A stretch of DNA of 54,062 bases from Acidimicrobiia bacterium (lineage in GTDB: Bacteria > Actinomycetota > Acidimicrobiia > Acidimicrobiales > Aldehydirespiratoraceae), in contig QIIW01000147.1 of assembly GCA_003231645.1 (NCBI GenBank), positions 1 to 54,062 on the forward strand. Direction: 5' to 3'. The position numbers and the translations under genes are program-made. Under the pieces are notes generated by a model. The model was not told where the DNA came from. It was given only the letters and a program-made list of their open reading frames with translations, and made no database searches. Shown here in pieces: positions 8,243 to 16,306 of the stretch (its first letter is position 1; every line of letters begins with the position of its first letter).

Positions 8243-9079
8243 TCAGGACCTCCGGTGCAACAGCACCGCGCTCATGGTGTCGGCGAGACGCCGACTGCCC
8301 GACACATCGTGGGCTCGGAGGATTCGGCAGCCCAGGGCGATGCCGAGCGCGTGGGCGCCCATGGTGGCGGACCTGCGGTCGCCCAGTTCGGCTCCGGTCA
8401 CCTCGCCGGTGAACCCCTTGTTGGAGGCCGACAGCAATACCGGGAACCCGAGCTTGACCAGATCGTCACTGTGACGCAGCAACTCGAGCGACTGCGACGC
8501 GGTCTTGCCGAGGTCGAGGCCGGCATCGACCATGATTCGCTGGTTGGGGATTCCGGCCGCTGACGCGGCGTCGGCCCGCCGGCGAAGGAATTCGACCACC
8601 TCGGACCGGACATCGTGGTAGATCGGATTCGGATCGGGAATTCGAGGTCCGATTCGCACATGGGTGGCGACCACCGAGGCACCGTGGGCCGCGGCCGCGC
8701 GCAGATAACCGGGATCGGCGAACCCACTGATGTCGTTGCCGACACAAGCACCGGCCTTCAGCGACTCGTCGAGGACCGATGCCCGAAAGGTGTCGACCGA
8801 GATCGGGACGTCGAATCGGGCGGCGAGGGCCTCGACCGCCGGCACCACCCGCCCGATCTCCTCGTCGGGCGTGACCTCCGGACCGGGGCCGGCCTTGCTT
8901 CCGCCGACATCGAGAAAGTCGGCACCATCTCCGACCAACCGGTCGGCCCGGTGGAGGAAATCGTCGAAATTCCAGTAGCGGCCCTGGTCGTAGAACGAGT
9001 CGGGGGTGCGGTTGAGGATGCCCATTACGAGCGCTCTCGTGGTGATGTCGAAGCGGGTTTCGCCCAGGTCGAGAAACAT
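8243..9079 (-). CDS. FolP2-type (non-canonical) dihydropteroate synthase homologue
   Basis: Protein of 278 residues with the dihydropteroate synthase TIM-barrel pattern: MGILNRTPDSFYD near residue 19, then LDVGGSKAGPG, PISVDTFR, NDISGFADPG, VDAGLDLGKT, and RAHDV near the end. In catalytic FolP the second loop reads DIGGESTRPG and the later one DPGFGFGK. Here KAGPG replaces STRPG, as in mycobacterial FolP2 (recalled from Rv1207), which is reported not to replace FolP1. The call is therefore a paralogue with uncertain activity. It sits between comEC and holA in one transcription unit. Whether another folP exists in the genome cannot be judged from this window. Confidence 0.8.
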   Translation of the reverse strand: MFLDLGETRFDITTRALVMGILNRTPDSFYDQGRYWNFDDFLHRADRLVGDGADFLDVGGSKAGPGPEVTPDEEIGRVVPAVEALAARFDVPISVDTFRASVLDESLKAGACVGNDISGFADPGYLRAAAAHGASVVATHVRIGPRIPDPNPIYHDVRSEVVEFLRRRADAASAAGIPNQRIMVDAGLDLGKTASQSLELLRHSDDLVKLGFPVLLSASNKGFTGEVTGAELGDRRSATMGAHALGIALGCRILRAHDVSGSRRLADTMSAVLLHRRS

Positions 9080-9090
9080 CTTCAGCGACC

Positions 9091-10881
9091 CTAGCCGCCA
9101 CCTGTGACGGCGCGAGGCGTGGTCGGTCGCCGAGGCGACGGAACCACCCGCAGCTCGATCCTCGGGTCCACGGCGATGACCTCGATCCTCAGATCACGGA
9201 GATTCATCACCTCTCCCGACTCGACTCCGTGGGCCCCTGGAACCCGGTGCATCGGAGGGGCCGCCACCGCCATGGTGCCGAAGCGGTCATAGAGCGACCG
9301 GACCACCAGCGCGTCCGATCGGTTGCCCCGAACCGCCACCGCCAGGTCGATCCGTCTCACCCCGCCGAGCCGCAGCGCCTCCAGCGTTCGCCGGGGATCA
9401 CGCGGGCCGTCGAGCACCACCAGCATCGACGATCCGGCCCGCCAGACGATCGCCCCCTCACCGAGATCGGTGCGACCCGCACCGATGGTCGGGGCACCGG
9501 CGACCGCGGCCCACACGACGGCCACGACCGCGGCTGCCGCGGCTGCCCTGAACGGAGCTGAGCCCCAGAGCATCGTTGCCAGCGCCGCGGCAAGGACCAC
9601 GATTCCGGTACCGGCCACCATCGCCGCCGGTGCCCGTGCCGCCGTGCCCGCCACCCCCGAGATCCACCACAACAACGCCCTCGTCGGCATGTGGATCACA
9701 CGGGCCGACCATCCGCCCAGATACCCGGCCACCAAGCCACCGGTGCTCCCCCACATCATCACCGGGCCGGCCACCGGATCGGCCAACACATTCGCCGGCA
9801 GCGAGGCCAGCGGCATCGGTCCGAAGGTGGCGATCAACACCGGCGATACAGCCAGTTGGGCGGAGACGGTCGTGGCCAGTGCCACGCGAAACGGCATCGG
9901 GCCGCGAAGCCGCCCGGCGATCGGCCCCGACATCCACACCAGCCCGGCCGTGGCCGCCGCCGAAAGCTGAAACGCCACGACGTGGACAAGGAACGGGTCG
10001 ACCACGAGCAGGCTCGCCACCGCCCACGAGAGCGCTTTTCGTCCGTCGACGTCGAGATCGAGTGCCGTGGCCCCAACGGACACGCCCGCCATGACCACGG
10101 CACGGAGCACTGACGGTTCGAACCTCGTGAGCAGCGAGAAAGACATCAACAACAGGATCAGGATCGCCAATCGGGGTCCGGGCCGCAGCCTCGTCACCAT
10201 CGGGGCGACCATCGCCAGCACGAAGGCGACGTTCTGGCCCGACACCACGAGCAGATGCCCCAGACCGGCAGCGCGAAAGTCGTCGGCCGTGACCGGGAGC
10301 TGTCCCCGGTCGTCGCCTATCACCATGCCGAGGAACAGGGCCCTGTCGTCGGGCGCCAACGCCTCGGCCCCCGACGACAGGGTGCGGCGGATCCCGTTGA
10401 CGAAGCGGCTCACCGGGGCGGCGCGGCCCCGGGCCACCACCTCGGTCACCTCGAGGCGACCCACGACGTGACGCCACCGGGACCACGAGTCGCCTTCTCT
10501 GAGCGGGGAGACGTTGCCGCGCAGCCGGAGTGTCTCCCCCGCCAGGACCCTGCCCATCGTGGCGGCTATCGAGCCGTGGGCCGCGGCGTCGACCCGCCGC
10601 CCGTCGATGCGCACCGTGAAGCGTACGCCCGACTGGCCCGACGGAGTCGGGTCGTCGGCGACGGTGACCCAGCCATCGAATTCGGCTGTGGCCATCGGTG
10701 TCATGCCCGCCGTCGCACGACCGGCCATCACGCTCGTGATCACCACCATTGCGATGGCAATGATCATCGGATGTCGGAGTCGTGCGGCCACTACGGCTGC
10801 GATCACCGCCAAAGGCCACGGCAGAGGCAGAGCGAGCAGCGACCCGACCAGCGCGCCGCCGGCCGCCGCGAACGCGATCAC
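9091..10881 (-). CDS. comEC: ComEC/Rec2-family DNA-uptake channel, degenerate C-terminal domain
   Basis: Protein of 596 residues. The N-terminal ~65 residues contain two or three membrane helices; an OB-like soluble part (DUF4131 region, about 70-160) follows. The competence domain starts near residue 205 with GLGHLLVVSGQNVAFVL and continues through many membrane helices to about 465. The C-terminal ~120 residues align with the start of the usual metallo-beta-lactamase-like domain (DLGEGAIVWRAGSSMLVVLDG) but lack the HxHxDH metal motif and are short. ComEC imports single-stranded DNA in transformation. The GTG start overlaps the comEA stop (GTGA). Confidence 0.9.
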   Translation of the reverse strand: MIAFAAAGGALVGSLLALPLPWPLAVIAAVVAARLRHPMIIAIAMVVITSVMAGRATAGMTPMATAEFDGWVTVADDPTPSGQSGVRFTVRIDGRRVDAAAHGSIAATMGRVLAGETLRLRGNVSPLREGDSWSRWRHVVGRLEVTEVVARGRAAPVSRFVNGIRRTLSSGAEALAPDDRALFLGMVIGDDRGQLPVTADDFRAAGLGHLLVVSGQNVAFVLAMVAPMVTRLRPGPRLAILILLLMSFSLLTRFEPSVLRAVVMAGVSVGATALDLDVDGRKALSWAVASLLVVDPFLVHVVAFQLSAAATAGLVWMSGPIAGRLRGPMPFRVALATTVSAQLAVSPVLIATFGPMPLASLPANVLADPVAGPVMMWGSTGGLVAGYLGGWSARVIHMPTRALLWWISGVAGTAARAPAAMVAGTGIVVLAAALATMLWGSAPFRAAAAAAVVAVVWAAVAGAPTIGAGRTDLGEGAIVWRAGSSMLVVLDGPRDPRRTLEALRLGGVRRIDLAVAVRGNRSDALVVRSLYDRFGTMAVAAPPMHRVPGAHGVESGEVMNLRDLRIEVIAVDPRIELRVVPSPRRPTTPRAVTGGG

Positions 10882-11564
10882 ACCTTCACCAGAGGGGCCA
10901 ACTGCTGCATCTTGGCCCGGCCGATTCCGGGCACCTTGGTGAGATCGTCGATTCCGGCGAACGGACCCTCCCGGGTGCGGTAGGCGATGATCGAGGCGGC
11001 GAGGCTCGGCCCGATGCCGGGCAGGGTCTGCAACACATCGGATTCGGCCCGGTTGATGTTGATCGGCCCGACCGCCCGAGCCGACGATGCAGCCGAGGAC
11101 CCCGCCGGCCCCCCCTCGGGCTTGACCAACGCGGGCTCGTCCTCACCCATGACCGGCACCCAGATCCGTTGACCGTCATCAACCGGCATGGCCAGGTTGA
11201 GACGGCGCCGATCGGCGTCCTCGGTGAGCCCACCGGCGGCCTTCACGGCATCGATGACGCGGTCTCCCGGCTGCAGTTCGTGGACCCCGGGGTTCACGAC
11301 CGCGCCTCCCACGTCGACCAACATCACCTGGCGCAGCGACGTGGACGGCGCCGGACCCGCGGTCGGAATCGGCGCTTCGAAAACCGAAGGGATCACCGTT
11401 TCCACCGGCGGCGGGTCGGGCGCCCGCAGTGCCCACCACCCCCCGAGGCCGGCCGCCAGGGCGGCCAGGACGCCGGCACCGACCGCCGAAGGCGTTATTC
11501 CCAACCGGTCAGCGGCCGCGCCGATGACAGAACGTACCGCCTGAGTCGTCTTGTCCGCAGCCAC
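10878..11564 (-). CDS. comEA: ComEA-like DNA-binding competence protein
   Basis: Protein of 228 residues. One membrane helix (about 24-47) anchors it. An SLBB domain follows (VDVGGAVVNPGVHELQPGDRV ... IWVPV, roughly 85-150). The C-terminus holds two helix-hairpin-helix motifs: NINRAESDVLQTLPGIGPSLAASIIAYR and GIDDLTKVPGIGRAKMQQL. This is the ComEA architecture: it captures double-stranded DNA outside the membrane and passes it to ComEC, whose gene overlaps its 3' end by four bases. SLBB plus HhH is the usual form in Gram-positive bacteria. Confidence 0.94.
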   Translation of the reverse strand: MAADKTTQAVRSVIGAAADRLGITPSAVGAGVLAALAAGLGGWWALRAPDPPPVETVIPSVFEAPIPTAGPAPSTSLRQVMLVDVGGAVVNPGVHELQPGDRVIDAVKAAGGLTEDADRRRLNLAMPVDDGQRIWVPVMGEDEPALVKPEGGPAGSSAASSARAVGPININRAESDVLQTLPGIGPSLAASIIAYRTREGPFAGIDDLTKVPGIGRAKMQQLAPLVKV

Positions 11565-11657
11565 ACGGATCTCCCACTTCGAACGTGTCGATCAGGGGAA
11601 AGTGGGTGACACCGCCGACTCGACGCTATCGGGACGCCGCTCGGGTGGCGCGGCCAA

Positions 11658-12356
11658 TCAGAACAACGCCGCCGACAACCGTCGACGCCAACCCGCCGTG
11701 CGCGGATCATCGCCACCCATGACCTCGAGCAGATCGACGAACTTGAGCCGCGCCTCTTCGTCGTTCTTCACCTTGGGCAGCAGTTCGGACAGCTCGACTT
11801 CGATATCGCCGGTGGGGACGCCGATGCGGGCGAGAGCCAAGAGACGTCGGGTCTCGGGTGACTCGGGGATTCGATCGAGTAGGGCCACCGCCTCGTCCGC
11901 CGCGCCTCGGTCGACGAGTATCGCGGCCAGGCCGGTGACCGCCTCGGGATGATCGCTCCGGATTGCGAGCGCGGCCCGCAGCGATGCCTCGTCACCGGCC
12001 GACACGAGCTGATCCACCTCGCTCTCCACGGCGGCGGGAACCAGCCGCTGCACGAACTCGCGGACGACCTGTTCGGGCTGGGCGCCCATGAAGCTGTCGA
12101 CGACCTTGGCATCGACCATCGCGTGGACGGCCGGAATCGACTGCACCTTGAACGCCGTCGACACCGCCGGGTTGGCGTCGACATCGACCTTCACCAGTTC
12201 GACGGCCCCGTCGGTCTCGGCCACGACCTTCTCGATGATCGGCCCCAGTTGTTTGCACGGACCACACCACGAAGCCCACAGGTCGATCACCACGGGCACG
12301 GTTCGCGAGCGTTCCACGACGTCGGATTCGAATGTCGCATCTGTTACATCAGCCAT
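11658..12356 (-). CDS. Thioredoxin-TPR co-chaperone (YbbN/CnoX-like)
   Basis: Protein of 232 residues. Residues 1-110 form a thioredoxin fold with the intact redox motif WCGPC (C31, C34) and the cis-proline in VQSIPAVHAM. Residues ~115-232 are alpha-helical with tetratricopeptide-like repeats (AAILVDRGAADEAVALLDRIP) and the family ending DPRTAGWRRRLSAALF. This matches YbbN/CnoX proteins, which hold oxidised or unfolded clients for chaperonins. The start is the ATG at 12354-12356; the longer open frame upstream covers the divergent PAC2 gene. It probably shares no operon with comEA, which starts 94 bases downstream. Confidence 0.9.
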   Translation of the reverse strand: MADVTDATFESDVVERSRTVPVVIDLWASWCGPCKQLGPIIEKVVAETDGAVELVKVDVDANPAVSTAFKVQSIPAVHAMVDAKVVDSFMGAQPEQVVREFVQRLVPAAVESEVDQLVSAGDEASLRAALAIRSDHPEAVTGLAAILVDRGAADEAVALLDRIPESPETRRLLALARIGVPTGDIEVELSELLPKVKNDEEARLKFVDLLEVMGGDDPRTAGWRRRLSAALF

Positions 12357-12365
12357 GATCCGGTG

Positions 12366-12371
12366 AACGTA
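12366..12371 (-). promoter_or_regulatory. Putative -10 box for the thioredoxin-TPR gene
   Basis: TACGTT on the minus strand, nine bases before the ATG, which would give a transcript with little or no leader. No -35 consensus is evident. Confidence 0.4.
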
Positions 12372-12470
12372 CTTCGGCCACCGATCATTCCCTCGACCGG
12401 GCCTCAGTTCGCTCGGACCCTCCCTCACGTGATCCAATGCCGATATGTCGATCTCGAAGCGGGATTTCGG

Positions 12471-13367
12471 ATGAGTCATCCGGTGGAACCCGACGACCTC
12501 TACACGCTCCTGCACACTCCTGATCTTCACCTGCCCGTGATGCTGGTTCATTTCGACGGATGGATCGACTCCGGTCAGAGCGCATCGGCCGCCATCAACC
12601 ACATCATCGGCGGGATCGACGCCTTTCCCGTGGCCACATTCGACACCGAATGGTTGATCGACCATCGGGCGCGGCGCCCGGTCATGCATCTGGTCGACGG
12701 CGTCAACACCGGTATCGACTGGCCGAAGATCGAACTGATTGCCGGCCGTGACAAGGACGGCAACGACGTTCTCGTTCTCAGCGGCGCCGAGCCCGACCAC
12801 AACTGGCGCTCGTTCACCGCGGCGGTCGTCTCGCTGGCCACAAGGTTCCGGGTACGACGCATGGTCGGCCTCGGGGCCTATCCGGCGGCTGTGCCCCACA
12901 CTCGACCGTGTCGCCTGTCCGTCACCGCTTCGACACCGGACCTCGCCGTCGGCGACTATGCCAACGCCAGCCTGGATGTACCGGCCGGCGTCGAGTCGGC
13001 ACTCGAGAAGGCCTTCGAACTGGCCGGGATTGAATCATTGGGATTGTGGGCCCAGGTGCCCCACTACATCCTCAACGCCCCCTACCCGACCGCTTCGCTG
13101 GCCCTGGTCGAGGCTCTGGAAGGCGCTGCCGGAGTACGGATCGATCCGGGAGTGCTGGCCCAGAAGTCGATCACCAGCCGGAAGCGACTCGACGAGCTGG
13201 TCGCCGGTGACAGCTCTCACGCCGAGATGATTGCCGACCTCGAGCAACGTCAGGACGAGAGTTCCCGCGCCGAACTCGAGATGCAGATACCCGACCAGCT
13301 CGCGTCCGAGATCGAACGATTCCTCCGGGCCCAGGGCGACGACGACCTTGATGAGGACAACGCCTGA
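12471..13367 (+). CDS. PAC2-family protein
   Basis: Protein of 298 residues starting at the ATG at 12471. The first ~210 residues match the PAC2 (proteasome assembly chaperone 2-like) fold: LPVMLVHFDGWIDSGQSASAAINHI, then FDTEWLIDHRARRPVM, then VLSGAEPDHNW, then VVGLGAYPAAVPHTRP-type glycine loop and LWAQVPHYI with PYPTASLALVEAL. The tail is acidic and helical. In actinobacteria these proteins are widespread; some occur in species with the Pup-proteasome, but a role in proteasome assembly is not established. It is transcribed divergently from the thioredoxin gene. Alternative upstream starts exist but have no better ribosome-binding site. Confidence 0.85.
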   Translation: MSHPVEPDDLYTLLHTPDLHLPVMLVHFDGWIDSGQSASAAINHIIGGIDAFPVATFDTEWLIDHRARRPVMHLVDGVNTGIDWPKIELIAGRDKDGNDVLVLSGAEPDHNWRSFTAAVVSLATRFRVRRMVGLGAYPAAVPHTRPCRLSVTASTPDLAVGDYANASLDVPAGVESALEKAFELAGIESLGLWAQVPHYILNAPYPTASLALVEALEGAAGVRIDPGVLAQKSITSRKRLDELVAGDSSHAEMIADLEQRQDESSRAELEMQIPDQLASEIERFLRAQGDDDLDEDNA

Positions 13368-13403
13368 ACGTCGATCCGGTGGAGCTTCAACCCCGACGGA
13401 CCA

Positions 13404-14441
13404 TCAGGAACCGATGGAGGTTCCAACCACGTCGGTGATCTCCGACATCGATGCCTCGAGCCGCTCGGCCAGATCGACTTGGTCCTCGGCTCGACGCAGA
13501 TTGTGGTCGGAGGTGCCGACATCGAAGTAGACGTCACCCGCTACGAAATGAAAACGCACGGCGTTCTCCACCGTGAGGATGAGGCCGGCCCAAGGAGCAA
13601 GCCGGATCTCCGCCGGATCGAGCGGCCCGAATCCGTCGGCGAAGCCGGCCGCGATTTCTCCCACCAACGAGACATCGACCGGCTCGGTCGTGGTGGTGTC
13701 CTCCGTCGATCGGACGGCCGACCTGACCAGCTCACCGATGTCGGACAGCACCGTTCCCGGCATCACCGTGTCGACGTCGATCACGACCGCCCCGCTGGTT
13801 GGCGTGATGATCGCATTGGCGGCCTTGGCGTCGTTGTGGACCACCCGACGCGGCAGTCGCCGCCAATAGGCAATTTCACCAAAGATCCTTGTCTGCACCT
13901 CATGCAGCCGACGGGCGAGAACGGCTGCGGCTGCGGCGCGATCCACCGGATCGGCCGCCAGCGCCGAATCGAGAAGCCGAAATCGCCGCCCTGGGTCGTG
14001 GAAATCCGGGATTACCTCGACCAACCCGTCGACACCGCTCAGCGCGGCATCGAATCTCCCGAACGTCTCGCCCACGAGCCGGGCGTCGTCGAGGTCACCC
14101 GCCGTCGGCGGACGGCCCTCGATCCAACGGCTGGCTCGCCACACCCTCGCGTCGACCTCGAGGGTCAACGTTCGATCAGGTCCGACTTCAGCCGGTTCGA
14201 TAGTGGCCAGGCCGGCCCGCCGAAGCGCTCCCGTGACGATCTCCAGGTTGTGGGTGAGGGCATCGAGATCATCGAATATGCTTCGGGCCAAGGCCTGAAC
14301 CGCCCACCGGCCGCCGCGGTCGTCGAGCACCTTCCAGGTCGTGTGGATGTGCCCGACGGCGATCGGATGCGCGGTCACCACCCCGTCGGGCAGCAGATCC
14401 CGAGGGATCGCTGACCGGCCCCTCGGCTGGCGATTGATCAC
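13404..14441 (-). CDS. APH-fold phosphotransferase, NahK-like
   Basis: Protein of 345 residues of the aminoglycoside phosphotransferase/choline kinase fold. An N-terminal kinase lobe (TTWKVLDDRGGRWAVQAL) is followed by WRASRWIEGRPP, the catalytic loop VVHNDAKAANAI and the metal-binding IDVDTVMPGTVLSDIGELVR. The DxDTVMPG-x(5-6)-DxG pattern is what I recall from N-acetylhexosamine 1-kinase (NahK), so a sugar or sugar-like alcohol is a reasonable substrate guess. The GTG start at 14441 has GGTGGG directly before it. It lies divergent from a tRNA gene and an acyl-CoA dehydrogenase. The substrate is not known from sequence. Confidence 0.75.
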   Translation of the reverse strand: MINRQPRGRSAIPRDLLPDGVVTAHPIAVGHIHTTWKVLDDRGGRWAVQALARSIFDDLDALTHNLEIVTGALRRAGLATIEPAEVGPDRTLTLEVDARVWRASRWIEGRPPTAGDLDDARLVGETFGRFDAALSGVDGLVEVIPDFHDPGRRFRLLDSALAADPVDRAAAAAVLARRLHEVQTRIFGEIAYWRRLPRRVVHNDAKAANAIITPTSGAVVIDVDTVMPGTVLSDIGELVRSAVRSTEDTTTTEPVDVSLVGEIAAGFADGFGPLDPAEIRLAPWAGLILTVENAVRFHFVAGDVYFDVGTSDHNLRRAEDQVDLAERLEASMSEITDVVGTSIGS

Positions 14442-14509
14442 CCCACCAGAGTGCCATTTCGGGGTGCGGTACGAAGCGATGCACTGATACGCTCTGGCCG
14501 TCGCAAGAC

Positions 14510-14582
14510 GGGGCTATAGCTCAGTTGGTAGAGCGCTTCCATGGCATGGAAGAGGTCAGGGGTTCAATTCCCCTTAGCTCCA
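14510..14582 (+). tRNA. tRNA-Ala (anticodon GGC)
   Basis: A 73-base cloverleaf: 7-bp acceptor stem GGGGCTA/TAGCTCC, D-arm GCTC/GAGC, anticodon stem CTTCC/GGAAG with loop ATGGCAT (anticodon GGC), T-arm AGGGG/CCCCT with TTCAATT loop, discriminator A. The CCA end is not encoded. A TACGCT hexamer at 14488-14493 could be its -10 box. Confidence 0.96.
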
Positions 14583-14655
14583 CGATCACCCGGCCGGCGG
14601 CGACGTGAGCACCTGATCAGAACTTCGGCAAGTCACCATCGCCAGGGAGCGAACC

Positions 14656-15909
14656 ATGCGCATGAAGGTCGAGCCGATCCCGACCCTGTCCGACCGCGTC
14701 AACGAGATCAGGGCGCTCACCGCCAAGATCGTCAACGACGAGATCCTTCCCAACGAGAACATGATCTGGGCGTCGAGAATCGACGGCAACACCGTCACCG
14801 ACGCCGACCGGCAGGAAGCACGCGCCCTTCGGGCATCGATCAAGGACAAGGTCAAGCAGGCCGGCCTCTGGGCACCGCACCTGCCCGAGGAATACGGCGG
14901 AGTTGGGCTGTCGTTTCTCGAGCACGCCTACATGAACGAAGTCCTCGCCTACGCCATCGGCGCCGCCGGCCTGTTCGGCGTCGTCGCCCCCAACTCCGGC
15001 AACCAGTCGATCCTGGTCAAGTACGGCACCCCCGAGCAGAAGGAGAAGTGGCTCATTCCCCTGATCGAGGGGAAGCTGGAGTCGGGGTTCTCGATGACCG
15101 AACCCGACTCGGCCGGCTCCGATCCGCGATCCCTGCGCACCACCGCGGTACGTGACGGCGACGAGTGGGTCATCAACGGCCACAAATGGTTCACCTCCAA
15201 CGGCCTGGCCGCCGACTTCCTCATCGTCATGTGTCGCACCGAGGACCCCGACGGCGACCGCGGATCGACCACCCGCATGACCCAGATCATCGTGCCCACC
15301 GACACCCCCGGCGTCGACATCGTGCGAGGGCTCAACGTGTGGGGCCGACGCAGCGACCACTGCGAGATCATCTACGACGACGTGAGGGTTCCCGTCGAGA
15401 ATCAGCTGGGTCGTAGAGGCAGCGGGCACCAGGCTGCGCAGGACCGACTGGGTGCCGGCCGCGTCTACCACTGCATGAATTCGGTCGGACAGATGTGGCG
15501 GGCCTTCGACCTGATGGTCGCCCGGGCCCGCACCCGCGAGGTCCACGGCGGGCTGCTCCGGACCAAGCAGTTCATCCAGGGTTTCATCGCCGACAGCTAT
15601 ATCGACATTCAGGCCGCTCGCCTCATGACCATTCACTGCGCCGAGAAGATGGCCAACGGGGCCGATGCCCGTACCGACATATCCGCCATCAAGATCTTCG
15701 TGCCGGCCGCCTACCAACGGGTGGTCGACCGGGCCATCCAGGTTTGGGGCGGTGCCGGGGTCACCGGCGACCTGCCGCTGGCCGGCATGTACCTGGGGGC
15801 CCGCACCCTCCGCCTGGCCGACGGACCTGACGAGGTCCACAAGATCCTCATCGCCAAGAACATCCTGGCCTCTACCAGCGAGGAGGTCGGGTGGGACTTC
15901 GGCAACTGA
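14656..15909 (+). CDS. Acyl-CoA dehydrogenase
   Basis: Protein of 417 residues. The N-terminal helical part contains LWAPHLPEEYGGVGLSFLEHAYMNEVL. The flavin loop segment GFSMTEPDSAGSDPRSLRTTA and VINGHKWFTSNGLAADFLIVMCRT are typical of the family, and the C-terminal domain ends with VWGGAGVTGDLPLAGMYLGART and LADGPDEVHKILIAKNIL. The late QVWGGAGVTGDLPLA/ADGPDEVH features resemble the ACAD10/11 branch. It should oxidise an acyl-CoA at alpha-beta with FAD; chain specificity cannot be read. A Shine-Dalgarno AGGGAG precedes the ATG at 14656. It converges with rsfS, ten bases apart. Confidence 0.93.
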   Translation: MRMKVEPIPTLSDRVNEIRALTAKIVNDEILPNENMIWASRIDGNTVTDADRQEARALRASIKDKVKQAGLWAPHLPEEYGGVGLSFLEHAYMNEVLAYAIGAAGLFGVVAPNSGNQSILVKYGTPEQKEKWLIPLIEGKLESGFSMTEPDSAGSDPRSLRTTAVRDGDEWVINGHKWFTSNGLAADFLIVMCRTEDPDGDRGSTTRMTQIIVPTDTPGVDIVRGLNVWGRRSDHCEIIYDDVRVPVENQLGRRGSGHQAAQDRLGAGRVYHCMNSVGQMWRAFDLMVARARTREVHGGLLRTKQFIQGFIADSYIDIQAARLMTIHCAEKMANGADARTDISAIKIFVPAAYQRVVDRAIQVWGGAGVTGDLPLAGMYLGARTLRLADGPDEVHKILIAKNILASTSEEVGWDFGN

Positions 15910-15919
15910 GCGAGAGGCT

Positions 15920-16306
15920 CTACGCGGCCTTCCAGGCGACTCTCGGGCGGTCACCCCAGAGTCGTTCGAGTTGATAGAAGTCACGCCGCTCGGTGATGAA
16001 CACGTGGACCACGAACTCGCCGTAATCGAGCAGCACCCATTCACGCGTGTCAGCGCCCTCGATTCGACGCGGCGATGGCCCTCCAGCCAGCCTGACCTCC
16101 TCCTCGACCGCCTCCGAGATCGCCTTCACCTGCCGGGCGCTGGTGCCCGATGTGATCACGAAGTGATCGGTAATGGAGATCACGTCGCCGACATCGATGA
16201 TGATCGTGTCGGTGGCCTTCTTCTCGTCGGCTGCTCTCGCCGCCACCACACTCCAGTCGACATCGTCGGGCCGCCCGCCGCCGCCCGCGAACACGGTGGA
16301 GTTCAC
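15920..16306 (-). CDS. rsfS: Ribosomal silencing factor RsfS (Iojap family)
   Basis: Protein of 128 residues. It shows the RsfS core: AARAADEKKATDTIIIDVGDVISITDHFVITSG, VKAISEAVEEEV, then REWVLLDYGEFVVHVFITERRDFYQLERLWGD. RsfS binds ribosomal protein uL14 and blocks subunit joining during starvation. The GTG start overlaps the stop of the LCP-like gene (GTGA), and nadD-LCP-rsfS form a translationally coupled operon, the common actinobacterial arrangement. Confidence 0.96.
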   Translation of the reverse strand: MNSTVFAGGGGRPDDVDWSVVAARAADEKKATDTIIIDVGDVISITDHFVITSGTSARQVKAISEAVEEEVRLAGGPSPRRIEGADTREWVLLDYGEFVVHVFITERRDFYQLERLWGDRPRVAWKAA

